Assembly (NCBI GenBank): GCA_022316685.1 | Contig: JAKJHU010000062.1 | Coordinates: 2,379,501-2,443,500, forward strand | Direction of reading: 5' to 3' | DNA: 64,000 bases | Source: Progne subis subis | Taxonomy: Eukaryota; Chordata; Aves; Passeriformes; Hirundinidae | Shown here: piece after piece, positions 1-14,149 of the stretch | Layout: every line of letters begins with the position of its first letter | How positions within the stretch are numbered: position 1 is the stretch's first letter | Program-made: the position numbers and the translations under genes | Notes under the pieces: generated by a model | The model's input: only the letters and a program-made list of their open reading frames with translations | The model's database searches: none | Told to the model about the DNA's origin: nothing

Positions 1-234
1 CCCTAAATCCTCCATCTTGCTTTACATCTATTCCTGTATTCTAAACCCTTAAACTCTGAGTTTTTCACCCTGTGATATCACAGCTTCTATCCAAACTCCA
101 CACCCACAATCCCAGTGCTGTCACTCAGTTTTTGGAGCCTGTTCCACGGCCTCATGTCAAATGCAGTGTTTGCTTGGGGGTCAGAGCCTGGCAGCACAGA
201 AAGTCTGGAATTCCCAGTGCCCAGGGTTCCAGCA
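1..234 (-). mobile_element. Endogenous retrovirus solo LTR, family A, partial (cut by window edge)
   Basis: On the + strand this matches the right-hand part of the LTRs at 10775-11341 and 25735-26623, including the shared blocks around ctccatcttgctttacat, ccaaactccacacccacaat and the end cccagggttccagca. In the sense (-) orientation the terminus is TGCTGGAACCC, close to the TGTTGGAACCC of the 25735 copy. The expected 6-bp duplication would be GGTAGA at 235-240, but its partner is outside the window. The polyadenylation-signal half of the LTR is also outside. Confidence 0.8.
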
Positions 235-3200
235 GGTAGAGAAGAAGCTCAGCACACTGAGTCCTCACACAATCTGGGCAGCAGACACTGCTGCTAGGGT
301 TGTTGGAAACTCTGAAAAATTTGCACCTCCTTTAAGAAACTGAAAGAGAACTCAGTTTTTCAGAAAATCTGGCTCCAATTTAGGTGTTGAGCACTCGAAA
401 ATTTGAGTCTGAGCTCTCTGAAGAATCTGGCACCTAACAAAGGAGCGCTGTGAGGATAGATTAATTAATGTGAGATCCTGGGGTAACAGTGTTGACAGGC
501 CTGCTGAAGTTCGTAAAGAAGCGAGGAAGAGTTGCATGTGTTGAAATTTCAGGGAAAATACCTAGTAGGTGAGAAACTCTGACCTACTGTGGATCTGCCA
601 CCACATGAGGAAAACCACAGAAAGTTCTCCCAGAGCTGAATTCTGCCGCTGGCAGAATGAGCACTGTTGCCAGTGACAGATATGATACTATTGGCACACA
701 ATTTTAGAAGCTTTAAAACATTGAAGCACAGGCTTTCAGTGAAGTGGAGAAACACAGTCTATCTTTAATCCTGGCTTCCTAGCCAAGCAGTGCGAAGAAT
801 GTTTGAAAGCTGTTGCTGTGTTGCTATTAGTTTTGACCAGAAAATTTGCTGTCAGGTGGACTTAAATTTTCCAGATGACAGTAATATCCCTGCAGGAAAT
901 GAGGAGGGGATGAAGCAACGTCTCCGAGACTGCTGAGGGACGAGTTTTGTAAAGGAATTATGCAAATGTGATAATTGTGTGTTTTCCTTTCTAACTGTAT
1001 GAAGGGGAAACAGATGCATCTGGGAGGCGCCTGTTGTTCTGCTGTGTTCCCTGGTATAACACCTGATCTCTTCCCAAATATGTGAAAAGCGTTTGTGGCT
1101 GTCAAGGGACGTCACTGTTCCTCCCAGGGACAGCCAGGTAGCTCTGGTTTGGAGGAGAAATAGAAAGGGTCTTTCTTCTGCTGAGGTTCTTTCATCTCTG
1201 GTAGCTTCTCAAACGCAGCTGGAGAGCAAGGCTGCCTCTGGCACATCCCCAGCAGGTTAGCAGCGTTTATCTCACAGCCCCACGGCCCAAGGACCTTCCA
1301 GATCAGTTTTGTAGTGAGCTCAGCAGCCACAAAGACGGAATTATGATGAGTTCAACAGAGAGGCTCCGCTTCCAATCAGCAGAGGGAGCAGCCAAGTAAA
1401 TAACCTTTTTGCAGGTGCACTGGTTATTTGTTCACACGTATATAACATGGGCAGCACAGTGTTCCAAGGGCAGAGGAACTCCCCAAGCAGGTTTGGCATT
1501 TTTGCCCTTTGTTAGCTGTCTTGTCTCTCTTCTCAACGTTTCTTTCCTAAGATTTCTCTTTTGCCCTTGGGATACTTAACTCTCTCGCCTGCTTCTGCCA
1601 ATTTAAAAAAATAAATTGAAAAAAAAAAAGGTGGGAAAATTAAGTGATTGCTGGAACGTGTCAGCAACAAGCAGAATCTCTTGGGACCACCTTTGACATA
1701 TAGGAACAATAAGTCTGAGAGAGGAAATTGGTTTCCCCACGGCTGATGGTTTTCCTGGATTGGTTTACCCCACTCCCACCATGCTGAACTATTGAATGCT
1801 CAATTAGTATTCCCCAAAGTGTCAAATGAACTGGGCCAACTCCAGAAATTCTTCACTGCAGTATCATTTTTCAGGCTCTGAGAAAAGGACCTACTGTTTC
1901 ACTCAGTGCAGCAAACAAGTTCTCCCCTGCTCAGCCCTGTGCTGTTTTTCTTTTTTTAAACGTGGTTCAAGGACACCTGCAAAAATAAACAGGAATGGCA
2001 AGTTATTGCCTCCAGAATGTGTGGAGTACCTCAGCAAACTAGTTTATAAATAGATAAGCAGATGGATACAATGACTACGGTACCTTGAAGTGTTTTGCTT
2101 TGGTTTTGTTTTGCTTTGGGCAGTTGCTATAATACCCTGTGTGGTTCTGACAACGGTAATGGATTCCCAAAGTGCAGATGGCCAGCTCCATTTTGAGCTA
2201 CAGGCCAAAAATGATGCTGCCAAGCCCAAGGACTCAGAAATCATGACCTATATTTCATCTCAAATGAAGGGATTTCTTCACAAGCTGATGGAACTGGGCT
2301 TGAACCTAAAAAAAAAAAAAAAAAAAAAAAGCATTGCTTGTATTCCATATTTATGTTTTTGAGTCTTTGTAATGGTGTTGGTTACATTTTCATCTCATTT
2401 TTGTATCCAAGAGTCATAAATTTCTTGCTTAGTAATAAAAACAGGGACCATAGCCTGACTCCAAGTTTCAAAGCAAAAGCTTTCACTAGAACAGGAAAAA
2501 ATAACAGAAGATAGAAATTAACTTTTCAGGCTCAAGGGGGGTCCAAGGATAAATGGTTCTGGTTCAGCCCAGTGCACATTCCCAGAAAGTTTCATCTCAG
2601 CTCGAATCACTCCCTAAGGTGCTCAGTGTAATAGACTCTGCGAATCTTATTTGCATTAACTTTGTTAGGTTTGCTCATTACAGTCATCTTGACCCAGCCT
2701 TTGCTAGGGATGTTGGCCTCCTCTCTGCTGGCCAGGCTTGCTTCTGTGGTCAGAAGAAGCAGATAAATAAAAACAAGATATAGCTACACCGGGTGCTGGA
2801 CACAACTGAGTGCATCGTGCATCAAGATGATCAGAGGAATGGAAAAGGAGAACTTACCTAAACGTTGAACTTCAAATCTGGATTTTAACCTGAAGTACCA
2901 AAGAAATTTCAACAGTTTTGCTATTATTTTTGCTATTTATTCTGAAGCGGGTTTTACCATTTTGGTGCTTTGCAGTGAGATTGAGGATCATTTTTTGAGA
3001 ATTGAAACACTCAGACTTGAGTAAATAATAAAGAGCCAGTCTTCCCCGTCCAGCCAAGAATTATTTATGAGAAAACTGCAAGCACAGGAAAGTATCAAGG
3101 AGGATCTACTTGGAAAATGATTCAGGAGAAGAACTGAGCAGAGAAGAGAGACAGGGGCAGAGAGGGACAATGGCTCAACATACAAATACCCTTTGTCAGT

Positions 3201-3717
3201 CCCTGAGCTCTGACAGACGCGGGGCAGTGCAATAATTGATAGTTCTCGTGATGGGGTGGAAAATAGGATACTATGCTGGGATGGACAAGAAGTGTTCAGA
3301 GAATGGAATAAGAATTCAAAATGATCCTGCTGATTTGGAGAAGTGGTGTAGGATGACTATTCTTTCAAGAAAAAGACCACTTCTATTTAGAAAAGTGTTA
3401 TGACTCAACACTGACTAGTGGAAATTGTGGCAATCAGGCAGAAGATATCAATGGTACGAGCACAGGGTTGTCTGGCTGAGAATCACTTTGTCCAGCAAGG
3501 ACTTGAGGGTTATAATGAATCAGAAGCTGTGACCAAGAGTCAAATCTGTCTGTGGCAAATAGGGAAAACATCTTACCAGTGTGTTGAAAACTGTAGTAAT
3601 CACTCAAGAACAGCTGTAGCTGAACTGGCACAGGGCAGATTAGGTGACCTCAGGGTCCTCATTCCCAATGGTCTGCTGGTAAATCCTATAGAAAAGAGGA
3701 AAATACTGTCACCATTT
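235..3717. other. Intronic/intergenic DNA without recognised gene
   Basis: The sequence between the first LTR fragment and LTR C copy 1 has only short unconvincing reading frames and the poly(A) run at 2308. If the first RERG coding exon lies upstream, as inferred, this is RERG intron. Confidence 0.6.
2308..2330 (+). repeat. Poly(A) run of 23 bases
   Basis: An uninterrupted A run follows unremarkable sequence. It could be the tail of an old retroposed transcript, but no parent gene, flanking duplication or splice-junction signature was recognised. Confidence 0.9.
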
Positions 3718-4157
3718 TGATGCCTTGGGAAGGCTGAGCTGGAGCAGAGACTGGGCAGAGCTGGAGAATAAAGCAGGGATTTACTGAAAGGCCTTTAGGA
3801 TCCACCTTGGGCAGGACAGGGCCTGGCCAGGGCTACACCCAAGGTGGACCCAAAATGGTCCCAAAATGGACAAAGGGTCACGAGGTCTCACACTTTGATC
3901 AGTTTTATCCATTTGCACATTGGGGTTTAATTGTCCAATTCCAGCTCCAGGCTGTGAGGTCCCATCCTTCTTGTTCCTCCCTCCAGCCACCCTTGTTTGT
4001 GCTTTTGGGCTGAAAGTTGTCCTTGGTGTGCAGCAGGAACAGGATTTGTTTTGTGTCCCTGCTGTGTGCAGAGAGCTGAGTGACCCTGAGTGTGAGCTCA
4101 GAGCTGCACCCTGGGCAGCACAGAACCTGAAATACATGGAAGATAAAACAGGCATTG
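3718..4157 (-). mobile_element. Solo LTR, family C, copy 1 (~440 bp)
   Basis: This is highly similar along its length to 52906-53348 (same strand) and to the complement of 27502-27944. Its + strand begins TGATGCCTTGGG and its far end reads aggcattg. The - strand carries AATAAA near the same end as in copy 2. A 4-bp ATTT occurs at both flanks (3714-3717 and 4158-4161), a weak duplication signal because the sequence is T-rich. The LTR call rests on the conserved length, the near-inverted termini and the polyadenylation signal. Confidence 0.75.
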
Positions 4158-7100
4158 ATTTTTTAACACTCTGGGCAAAATGCCTCTCTTTTGGTACTGA
4201 GTGATTCTGAGGGCGATGGCAGCTGCTTCAGTGCAGAAGGCAGCTCTCAACAGAGGCAGGGCAAGGGCGAGTGCAGGGGTGTGATGAGGCTGTTGGCTCA
4301 GCCTGTGTGATGAGCTGGGGCCTCAGAGGCTCTTGCCATCACAGGATGTTCAGGAGAGATGCAGGGGTGGCATCACTGCCCACCACTTGCTTTCAGCACG
4401 GATGGTGGCACAGCTGGGGCCGTGTGAACAGAAGGATTCAGATCTCAGCTTCTTTGGCTTTTACAGCACACCTGAAGGTGCAGCTCCCCTTTAATGAGCC
4501 CTGAACGGTGCAAAGGCTGCTGCAGGAAGCCTTGCTCGTGTTTGGCCTTCCAGCAGGATTCCTGTTGAAGACCTGTGAGAGAAGCCCAGTGTCCCCCCTG
4601 CCTCACCTCCTCCTGGAGCCCCTTACAGGAGCCAGCATGGTTACCTGGAGCTTCAGCCCTTACAGACTGCAGACCTTCCTCTAACTTGGCTCCTTATCAA
4701 ACGTTATGCGTGGAAGAAAGCACTAAAAATACACTCGAACAAGCTGAAAGGAGGAGATAATGAAAATCAAAAAATAGAGCATTCTCAGGCACAAGGTGTG
4801 TACAACCCCAGAAACTCTACCTGCAGTTTAGTTTTCTGCTTTCTAAGAGTGCGAGAAAGTTCTGGGAGGGTGGGAGAGTGCTTTGAAATGCACACAAAGA
4901 CTTGTTCCTCGGCAGAAAAGATGTTACTGGATTTGCTATCATATCAAGACCTTTACTACACTGACCTCAGCACATTCACAGTGTTTCCCTAAAGTAATAT
5001 CTCTCTTCTGATTTCCCTCCTTTCTTATTTTCATTTGGAAACTATGTGGTCAATAAATAAAACATTAGACAGGCTCCTAAACAGAAACAGGCATCAAATC
5101 AAAGAATAGTGGGTGAACAAAGGGGTGGCAAAAAAAGGGGAGGGCTGGGATTGAGACTGCACAGAAATTTCTTCTATTTAAAATAATATTCATAGCATTT
5201 CCTCAGCCTCTGTTGAGTTTAGCTAGAGTAGAGGTCATGTAAACTAGAGCATCTGAAACAATCAAGCACACAATAGATCATCTGTGGTCTCACAGCAATG
5301 AAAGGAAGTTTCCATAAATAAGTCCCTAACGAGCCTGAGTTGCCATTAGGGCACGACAACCATCTGACTAAACATGGAGTGCAGATCCGGGGACTTCAAT
5401 TGAAGGGATCACCCAAAATATTCAGTTGAATTAATGGAAGAATCAATTACCTTCTCCTTTTTTCTCATGCTGCTCTATCATCCTCGCAGAGTTTAAACAA
5501 CATTGAGGGTACTTGAGCACATGCTGTTGAATATGAATTGCCCGGAGCAGCCTAGACTACAGCTATCCATAAGGGAAAAAACACTTGAAATGGAGATTTC
5601 AGCCTGTTTCCCGTGTCTCCATGGAACTTGCCCTGCAGAAGCCACCAAGAAGCAGCCAGGCAGTGGAGACTCGTGTTTTCCACACGCTCTGGAGCTGCAG
5701 GGATTAAAGCTTACCGCTGAAAAGCTTTGCGTCCCCTTCGTAGCACCTCAGCTTTTGTGTGATATTATTTGGTGACAGAAGGACTACCTGGTGCGAGGAA
5801 TTGCGTTCCCATAAAAAACTTTAAACCTGAAATCTTAATTTTGTTTGGTTTGGTTTTGGTTTTTTGTTTTTTTTTTTCCTTTAGGACTTCTTTACTGTTT
5901 CAGGACTTTCGGGTAATTTATGCCCTGTTATTTGACTTTATTACAAAAGACGCCAAGATTTATGTTAATAGAAGGAAAAATGCATTTAAAATGTCTCCCA
6001 ATATATTTCCCTTGAAATGCGGGAAGATTACAGCTGCTGCAATAAACTCATAATCTCTGAACGCTAGAATGGAAATGTTTGACATTAACAGGCTGCTTTT
6101 AGAAATGAAATATCTGTAGCAAGGACACGGAGAACTTAACAACTGACGTCTGGTTGTGACTGCATCTGGACTTTGTGCGCTATTTGAGTTTCAGAGGGGG
6201 GGAATGTTAACTTTTTACACATACCTCAACACTTCTTGATGTCAACCTGAACCAGAGGCAGCAGAATTCCTCGGGAGAAACTGCTCCCATGTCAGTTTGG
6301 AGCTGACAGGAGCCAAGGGGAATGCGAAATCTTGTGAGAAAGTCTGATTCTTCCTGTTTTCCAGTCCCGACGACTTCCATGGAAAATGAATGCTAGGGAA
6401 TGCACACAGAGATTTATATCTCAGCTGCAGCACAACGTTCAAAAATCTGGAGTGGTATTATGGGACAACTTTGGGAATAGTTGGGTCTGAGTCGGCCCCG
6501 GGTTTGTGACGTACCCTGGTTAAAAATGTGGCTGGGGGAGCTTGAAAGGGATAAACCATCCTGCAGCCCTTCCTGCCCCAAATCCCATCCCTTCCAGGGC
6601 GTGGAGGCTGGCTGCTCGTGTGACTGCGAGGTAGCAAATGACAGTGAGGTGAAAAGAGGTGGCCTCTGACCAGGTTCTCTGCTCTTCCACAGCGCTTTTG
6701 TGCCAACTGAGATTTCACTGGCTTATCTCACTGCGAATCTGGTGCGGCGGAGCAGAGACTAAGCCTAGGTTTAGAAAATCTGGGCACACTTGAAATTAAA
6801 TCATTAGAGTGGAACTGCAGGTCTTAGGGCTGTTAGCAATCCTTTGGGCTTAAATAAGATGGAGCCCATTTTTGTACCCATGGGACTCCAGCTGAACTCT
6901 GCTGGCATTGACGGGGCAGTGACTAATTGCTCAAAATAAATTACCTTGGCCCGCTCTGAATTCCTTTCGCTAAGAATCGAGATCCTTTTGATATACGTAG
7001 GGTTATTTAAATCATCCTTTGAAAAACCAGCGTCAGAGGGTGGCTCTGAGCATGACCCCCACCTTTGGGCTGGGGAGGTCTTGTCATAGCAGATAAATTT

Positions 7101-10100
7101 ATCTGCTGGGCAGGTTTTAATTTACATCCCAGGCATTAATTGCACGATGCATTGCACAACAAAAAATGATGCCTTTCCCTTGTCCTGGAATACTGCACCA
7201 GGAGGAAATCGAACTCAGAGTGGTTGTATAGCCTGAAGGGAAGATCGCAGACACCATCCTGCCTATGTCATGAGAAACAACAAAAAAAAACCAACCTCAA
7301 AACAACCCCCAATCTTCTTTAATAATATCAATATTTCCCCATTCTTTAAATAAAGGACTCATTTTAGTGCTTAGCTTATGAATATATTCCATCCCAGAAA
7401 CACAGATATCAAAACTGGAACACACCACAAACCAGCCTGAATTAAAAGAAAAATCGTACACTCTTATCATAATTTCAGATTTCCATCCAGTTAGAATAAC
7501 AATATTAGGCCAGCCTTGAGTTGAAACAAGGCCAGAGTGGTTTCAAAGAAATCAATAAAATTAATGTGCAGGTTTCTATGTAACTGAAAGCAGCATTTCA
7601 TCCATTAAGTATTAAATGAGCGCACTTAAAATACGAAATATCAGACTCCAAGCACACGTATCATCAGTTCAAATTGGATTTTACCTCTTGGAGCCTCCCA
7701 GCACAGTGCAGAAACAAACAGGCATGGAAAGGAATTTCACAGTCAATGAGGAGAACAGCATCTCTTCTACTATTTATTATTCCACTACTTATTATTGCCT
7801 TTCCTGTATAGAACCAGGGAATGCTTCGTTATGCTCATCAGGATTTTTTTTTTTTTAATGGTTTTAATGTAAATTCTTTTTTAAGTTTGCTTTGAGCATT
7901 TTGTGTTTCTCATTCTAAAAAATCTAGAGTGATCCTTTCCCCCTTTCTAATCCTTATGCATTGCCACCATTATTTTGTTTATGCTATGAAGGGCTCAGAA
8001 GTGGTTCTTTGCTGTCTACAAATATGAAGGAAATCCCAGTCCCATCCCCCAAAAGCTTAGGAGGAGAATACTAACATCTTTGGGTTCATCCCTTTTCTGG
8101 AAACTAAATTTAGCCTTTAATATCTTTTAAAGGGAAGTCACAACATTTCGGTAGATTATTCATCCAAGCCAGAAAAGGTACTCAGTAGAATCTTAGTTGG
8201 GGGTTTTATCTGACTTGCTAAGGCTTCTGTAAATGGCTTGTTTTCCACTTCTAAGGGATAAACTGAAAAACATTTTGTTATTCCAGTAATGCTGGGAACT
8301 ACAATTCTTTGGTCTTGAGTTTAGAAAATTTGATGACAAATTTATAGCCAACTGCAGTCCATAACAAAAATGAATTCTCAGGAGGGAAGTAAGAACCTTC
8401 CTTTTGCTAAACATATTCAGTGCCATGGTACCAAAGGCATTAAGATATTTTTTCTCAGGTGGAACTTCACAGAATCAGATCCAGAAGTAAATTGCATGGT
8501 GTCCAGCTTCTGCAACCAGGGAAATCTCTGATATGCAAAAACTTATTATTCATTATCAAGAATCTGCTCTCCACCCTCCTCAGAAAAGAACCTGAGGTAT
8601 TGGAAAAACAATACATGATCACGTACCTAAAGACTGTATAATAGACTCAAATTAAGATGTAATGGACAGGCTGAATGGTAAATACTTGGAACTTGTTTTC
8701 TCACCAGCTTAGCAAGCTTATTAGTAACAAAGAAAATTAATTAGGTGTTTATTAAAACTAATACTAAAAAATGGTTGTCCCATTAATTTTATGGACCTAA
8801 ACACTTACATCATATTTCATGCAAATAAAGATTTTATATATAAAAGGTGTGGAAATATAAGCACAGAGAGTTAGAAGATAGCTTGTTTGGTCTTTGAGCC
8901 TGATCTTTCATGTCCTTAATGCCCTAGCAGGGGCTTGCCTTCTGTGTGAATAGCATTATTAAAAGAAAAATTGCCTCATCCATCAGTTGTTTTCTATTTC
9001 AGCTTAACAAATATGTACAGTCTTTCAAGAAGACATTGCACTGTAGAAATCAATAGCAGATTGCTTTGATGGAGTGAAAACAAAAGAGATTAGGAACATG
9101 AGGAACATCAGGAAGTGCCAAAGCTGCTACTTCAGTCAAAAATTATTCCCTGGTTTAAGTTAAAAAGGGAGACAAAGATTGCCTCAACTCTTCCCATGTG
9201 TGTCATAGCATTTTTAAGGTATAAAAGTATATATTAAATAAAATGTTTTTTAGGAGGACTGTCAAACCTTGGACACCCGTGTGTTGTCTGATGAGCACTG
9301 ACTCAAGCTGGCCTTGCAGAGAAATATTCTCTCTTTGTCTCAGTCTTGCTGGGTAGACAGTGATGTACTTGGGGGTTTTCAGGGCTGCTGTGCCTGGAAA
9401 AGGAAGGATGGAAGCACGTGAGGATTTGGCCACCACGTGCATGTCAAGGATTCCCAAAGAGGAGTTGCCACAACACATTCATCCTCACGAGACTGACAAG
9501 CAGTCTAAATATGCTGTGACATTCACTCACAAATGAATGCCTGCAATGCCCATTCTAACCCCAATTTACTCTAACTGATTAGCTCTTCTATTTGCAATTT
9601 GAGAAAATTACTCCCTTTACAGAAACGTCAGCTGAGAGGGAGGAGGGTGACACCAATGCACCTGATATTTAGATGGACTGAGGTGCTCTTCTGATGACCT
9701 GTGAGGCAAAGTCATGAACCTCCCTTCACAGGGATGATGAACTGCAATTAATGCTGTCACAGGAAGCAGATAGTTCTGCAGTCATGCAGCTCTTGCAGCT
9801 GCAGAGTCAACAGATCTGTAGCACAATTCTGGGGGTTAATTCTCCACCAGGATAATTATTCAGACACTGGATTATGCACACAGTCCTCGGTGCACCTAAG
9901 TCTCTGCTCCATGTGCATACTTCTTGTTTAATATTACAATTATCACTCTGCACAGCCATATTCCCACCCAGCCCCACAGCCCAGAGTCAGGTGGGATAAT
10001 TCAGTTGTGGCTGCAAAATGCCCTCCATCCAACACAGAGTAGCTTGAGGGTGATTCACTACTGCCAGAACCTCTGGAATTTTCTCTAGTTTTTCTGAAAC

Positions 10101-10768
10101 AATTTTCTGCTTTCTTTCAGAGCAGACTGCTTGCTGCTTTGACAAATGGTTTCAGCCTCCCTGAAGCTGAATTTTCCTTTTATTACTATTTTGTTTACAA
10201 ACCTCCTCCAGTTTCTACCTCCTCTCCTGTCCCTGGGCAAATTGCTTCATCCAGTCCATCCCCATCCAGCTGTGGGAAGTTGCTCAGCTGCACTTACTCC
10301 CCACAGCCTGTCCCAAACAAAAACCAAGCTGAGTTGTTAGCACAGGTGAGAAGAGGCTTCCTGTCCTCTCCCCTCCAACTCGGATTGGAAATCCTAAGTA
10401 GGAATATTTATTTCCCCGTTGATTGAGGGAGGTTCTTCCCTGATCCCTGATGGGTTCCCAGGATGGCCACAGCGATACATCCCACAGCTAGAGGCTGCAA
10501 CCCGTGATCCTCCCAGCACCACGGGCTTGTCTTCACATCTGCCGTGCTCAGGGGACACACACACAGCTGCTTTCTGTGTCCTGACAGAAGAGAAAGTACC
10601 CTGGACTGAGGGGGTTTGACTGCAGACCTGCAGAGAGCAGGAGGATGCACAACGAGCACTCGTCTCCCTCGGAGCCAGACCTCGAGAAGAATGCTAGGGT
10701 GGATCTCCAGACACTCCTGGTTGTGCTGAGGGCACATCCGTCATGGTCTCTTTGAATGAGAAGGGCTG
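4158..10768. other. Probable RERG intron; no feature recognised
   Basis: Apart from short homopolymers (for example near 5868 and 7846), nothing in these 6.6 kb looks like an exon, known repeat or RNA gene. Confidence 0.55.
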
Positions 10769-10774
10769 GGCAGA

Positions 10775-11341
10775 TGTTGCTTTTATCTTCCTTTTTGCCA
10801 GGGTTGGGATTAAACGCTCGAGATGTTATTTCTTGTTCGGACTCAGACGTTTATTAATTCTTATCTATGTTACAGTCTCACATACAGTGAGTTCTACAGC
10901 ACTTCAAGCTAACAAACTAAAAATGGCCCCTATCTGTCTCTCTACAAGGCCTTTTAAGAATAAACTGTCTAATTAAGAAATGACACCTAAATTATTTTTA
11001 CTTTTAACCCAATAACCAACCACCCTGTGGCCCGCAATGTGGATTTTTCTACTCAATTACAAAATCCCACCCAGACCCACGAAGAAGGTGAAAAAGAAGG
11101 ATTGGCCTATGCCCTAAAACCTCCATCTTGCTTTATATATATTACTGTATTCTAAAACCTTAAACTAAATTTTCCTATGATATCACACACTTCTATCCAA
11201 ACTCCACATCCACAATCCCAGTGCTGTCACTCAATTTTTGAAGCCTTTTCCATGGACTCAGGTCGAATGCAGTGTTTGCTTGGGGGATCAGTGCTTGTGA
11301 GCACAGAAAGTCTGGAATTCTCAGTGCCCAGGGTTCCAAGA
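10775..11341 (-). mobile_element. Solo LTR, family A (567 bp), with exact 6-bp TSD GGCAGA
   Basis: On the + strand the element runs from TGTTGCTTTTATC to GGGTTCCAAGA. It is flanked by GGCAGA at 10769-10774 and again at 11342-11347, a perfect 6-bp target-site duplication. Read on the - strand it has an AATAAA hexamer (complement of 10850-10855) about 75 bp before its 3' end, as expected for the R/U5 part of an LTR. No gag, pol or env coding sequence adjoins it, so it is a solo LTR. Its 6-bp duplications and near-TG...CA termini fit a class II (ERVK/alpharetrovirus-like) avian endogenous retrovirus; naming the family needs a repeat library. Confidence 0.88.
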
Positions 11342-11347
11342 GGCAGA

Positions 11348-14149
11348 GGGGACTCCAAAGGCAAAGCCCTGCAGCCACATCCCAGGACTTTCCTCACCCC
11401 TAGGCTGCTCCTTGAGGCCAAATGTGAGAGCAAGATACCCTCAGTTTGCTGAATCTGTGGGTTCCAACTAAACTGATGAGGGGAGGAAAGATAAAAAGGG
11501 AAACAAAATATTTGCAGCTGTTCAAATAGGAAATTTCTGTGTCATTCATACTTCAAAATCAGATTTTGTTCAGGCATCAGCACATGTTGCTGCACTGGTT
11601 TTTGCAAGACACCAGATGCTGATCTGATTTGTTTCACAGAAGCCATTAACAATCCAGGAGATTTAGGAGGCTGCTGATAAGAGAAGGAACAGCAGCTCTG
11701 TAAAATTGTCTCATTAAATGTCAGCAAGGTTGAAGTGGGAGCTTTCATTTATGTTTGATCTCTTCCCAAATATGTGGAGCAGTTGAACCTGCCCATTTTC
11801 CTGAATAGTAAAACTATTACATTAAACCTTTCAGAAATTAGTAGATTAACTCACCATCCTTCACTGAAGAGGCAGTTGTAGAGATTTTTTTCTTTTTAAA
11901 CTGCATTTTTTTTTTTAATGTCAAAGCTTTGGAGGCTACCGTGGTTTTAATTAAGTATTACTTCCAATGCACCTGAACTGTTGTCAAAAGATTTTATTTT
12001 TAAGTATGCTGTCTCAGCAAACCTAAGCAATAATTCCACCTGAAGCTGACAAGGTATAAATGTAAGTTTAGAGAGCAGTTATAGTTAAGTGCAAATATTC
12101 TCCACTTGATCTTTTAGTTTTTCTGCCTAACAGATCCTTTCTGAGCCGTGCTGGGTTCTCCCTTGGGAGGCAGTTCCTCTGATGGAACTGCTCTAGGCTC
12201 CCTTTGAATGGAAGGAATGGCTTGCTGTCATTTAATGAGAACAACAGAATTCAGATCAGAAATACTCCTAAAAGGAGGTATTACACCTAAGAGTAGCCTT
12301 TTCCACGGAAGTTACAGCCAGGACTCAAATTTCCTGCCCCTGTGGTCAAAGTCTGGAGCTTGCTGAAATTTTGGAAGCGGGGAGGTGATGCTGTTCTGAG
12401 TTTTTATTAAAGTTGTGGCGGGGTTAGGTACTTGCCACAGGGCTGTGTGACATTGTCAGCACGATGGCAAAGGCTAACATCCACAGCTGGCAATAGCTGA
12501 AATGTCCCAGCATACTGCAGCGATTTAACTGCTTTGGGGATCTCTACCCCGATTCCTTGAGAGCAGAACTTGAAATGTCGCTTATGGCAGAAAAAGATCA
12601 CAGCAAGTACACACATGAATAACATCATTTACAAGTAAAGGATAGCTAAACATTCCTAGGGGTGGATATAAACCAGAACAATTGGATCCAAACATGAGCA
12701 GCCTTTCAAACAGACTAAGGTCTGGTTACAATCGTTACAGCTGAAGCATCTCTCTAAATACCCCTGGAAGGAATGTATGACAACTTGCACTGCAATATCT
12801 GAGCCACCTTTCAGCTAAGGAGGTAGAGGTGGTGGAGACAGCACTGAATATTTAGGGGGCACCTCAGAAGCTGTAAAACAAATAGCCAGCTTTGGGATAA
12901 GTAAAGGAAAAAGTCAATAGAAAGCTCAGTTTTGGTTCTGAAGCTACAAAGCTGTTGAATTGTGGACAAATAAAATGAAGCATTTACCTAGCACTAACGG
13001 AAAAAGAGTCTGAGTCAACCAGATGAGAATTCACATCACATTTGTATACATCAGGTCCAAAAAAACCCCCCCCAAAAACCATTCAGAGTGCATCCACCCT
13101 GTCAAATAACTTAATTTGCACATTTTGCTCCCAGATCTGGTCCTTTAGCTGTGTGCATGGGATGGAATAAAATGAGCGAGTTCTTCCCCTCCCCTCCAAG
13201 TGGGATTCAGAGAGGCTTTTGTACAAGGACAGTCAGACCTGTCTGGAGTAGAGATGAGATAATTACACTTAGCTATTTTAATAAGCTGCTTCTCATCATG
13301 CATAGATATAGCCTGATCAGTAATTAAACCGGGGCTGCCCAATGAATTTGTGCAGTTTTTTTTCTTTCTCAGCTCTATTTTGCTGCCCGTTCATTTCAGT
13401 CTCTCTTCGTGTCTCTGAGCCAAGTGTAATAAAATCAACTTTTTGGGAGACCAAGTGTGAACATGCACACTTATCACACACAGCAATAAAGCATTGCTTT
13501 GGTGGTTACAGGTCACTAGAGGTCATCTCAGGAACCTTTCATCTCCATCAGTGGTGCAGGAATTGAAGAGACCACAAGCTGCACCTTGTAATAAATCAAT
13601 TTGTAATGATAATTAATGTCATCATCGGTGTTTATTAACAATGAAATGTGCGATGATGACTCATCAGGGGAAGACAAGACTCTTAACTGCAGTTTTTTCC
13701 TAATTTGGCTGAGCATGACAGGATAAATCTGTGAGATTTTAGGACAGGCTGATACGCCTTATGTGAGTGCTCGTGTGAAAGAAATAGGAAATAATATTGC
13801 CAAAAGCAGTAGCTAATCCTGTTGAAACTGGGAAGATTACAAGAGATCTTAGAGGGTATTATTAATAGAGTGTGTTTAAGAAAATAATAATTTAGTCTTC
13901 GGAAAAATATCAGAAAATACATGACTGTTCATATTTTTAATATTTCTGCTGGGTTTTTCTATTATTTTTTGGTGGTTAGTAGTGGAAAATGAAAATATTT
14001 CACTTTATAATGAACAAGGAATATGCTCCTGTTGGGTAAAAGTTTAGACTATTCTGCAAGCCAGTTAAAATTATCAGTGAAAAAAGAGCAACTGCAAACC
14101 AAGAGGCCTGCAGGCTCCCTCTGTGCTGGTACAGAAACAGACAATAAAC
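11348..14149. other. Probable RERG intron; no feature recognised
   Basis: AT-rich unique-looking DNA between LTR A copy 2 and the CR1 fragment. No exon or repeat was recognised. Confidence 0.55.

Noticed and set aside
2090..2330. Possible processed pseudogene ending in the 23-base poly(A)
   Set aside because: The upstream translation matches nothing I recognise, and no flanking duplication is visible.
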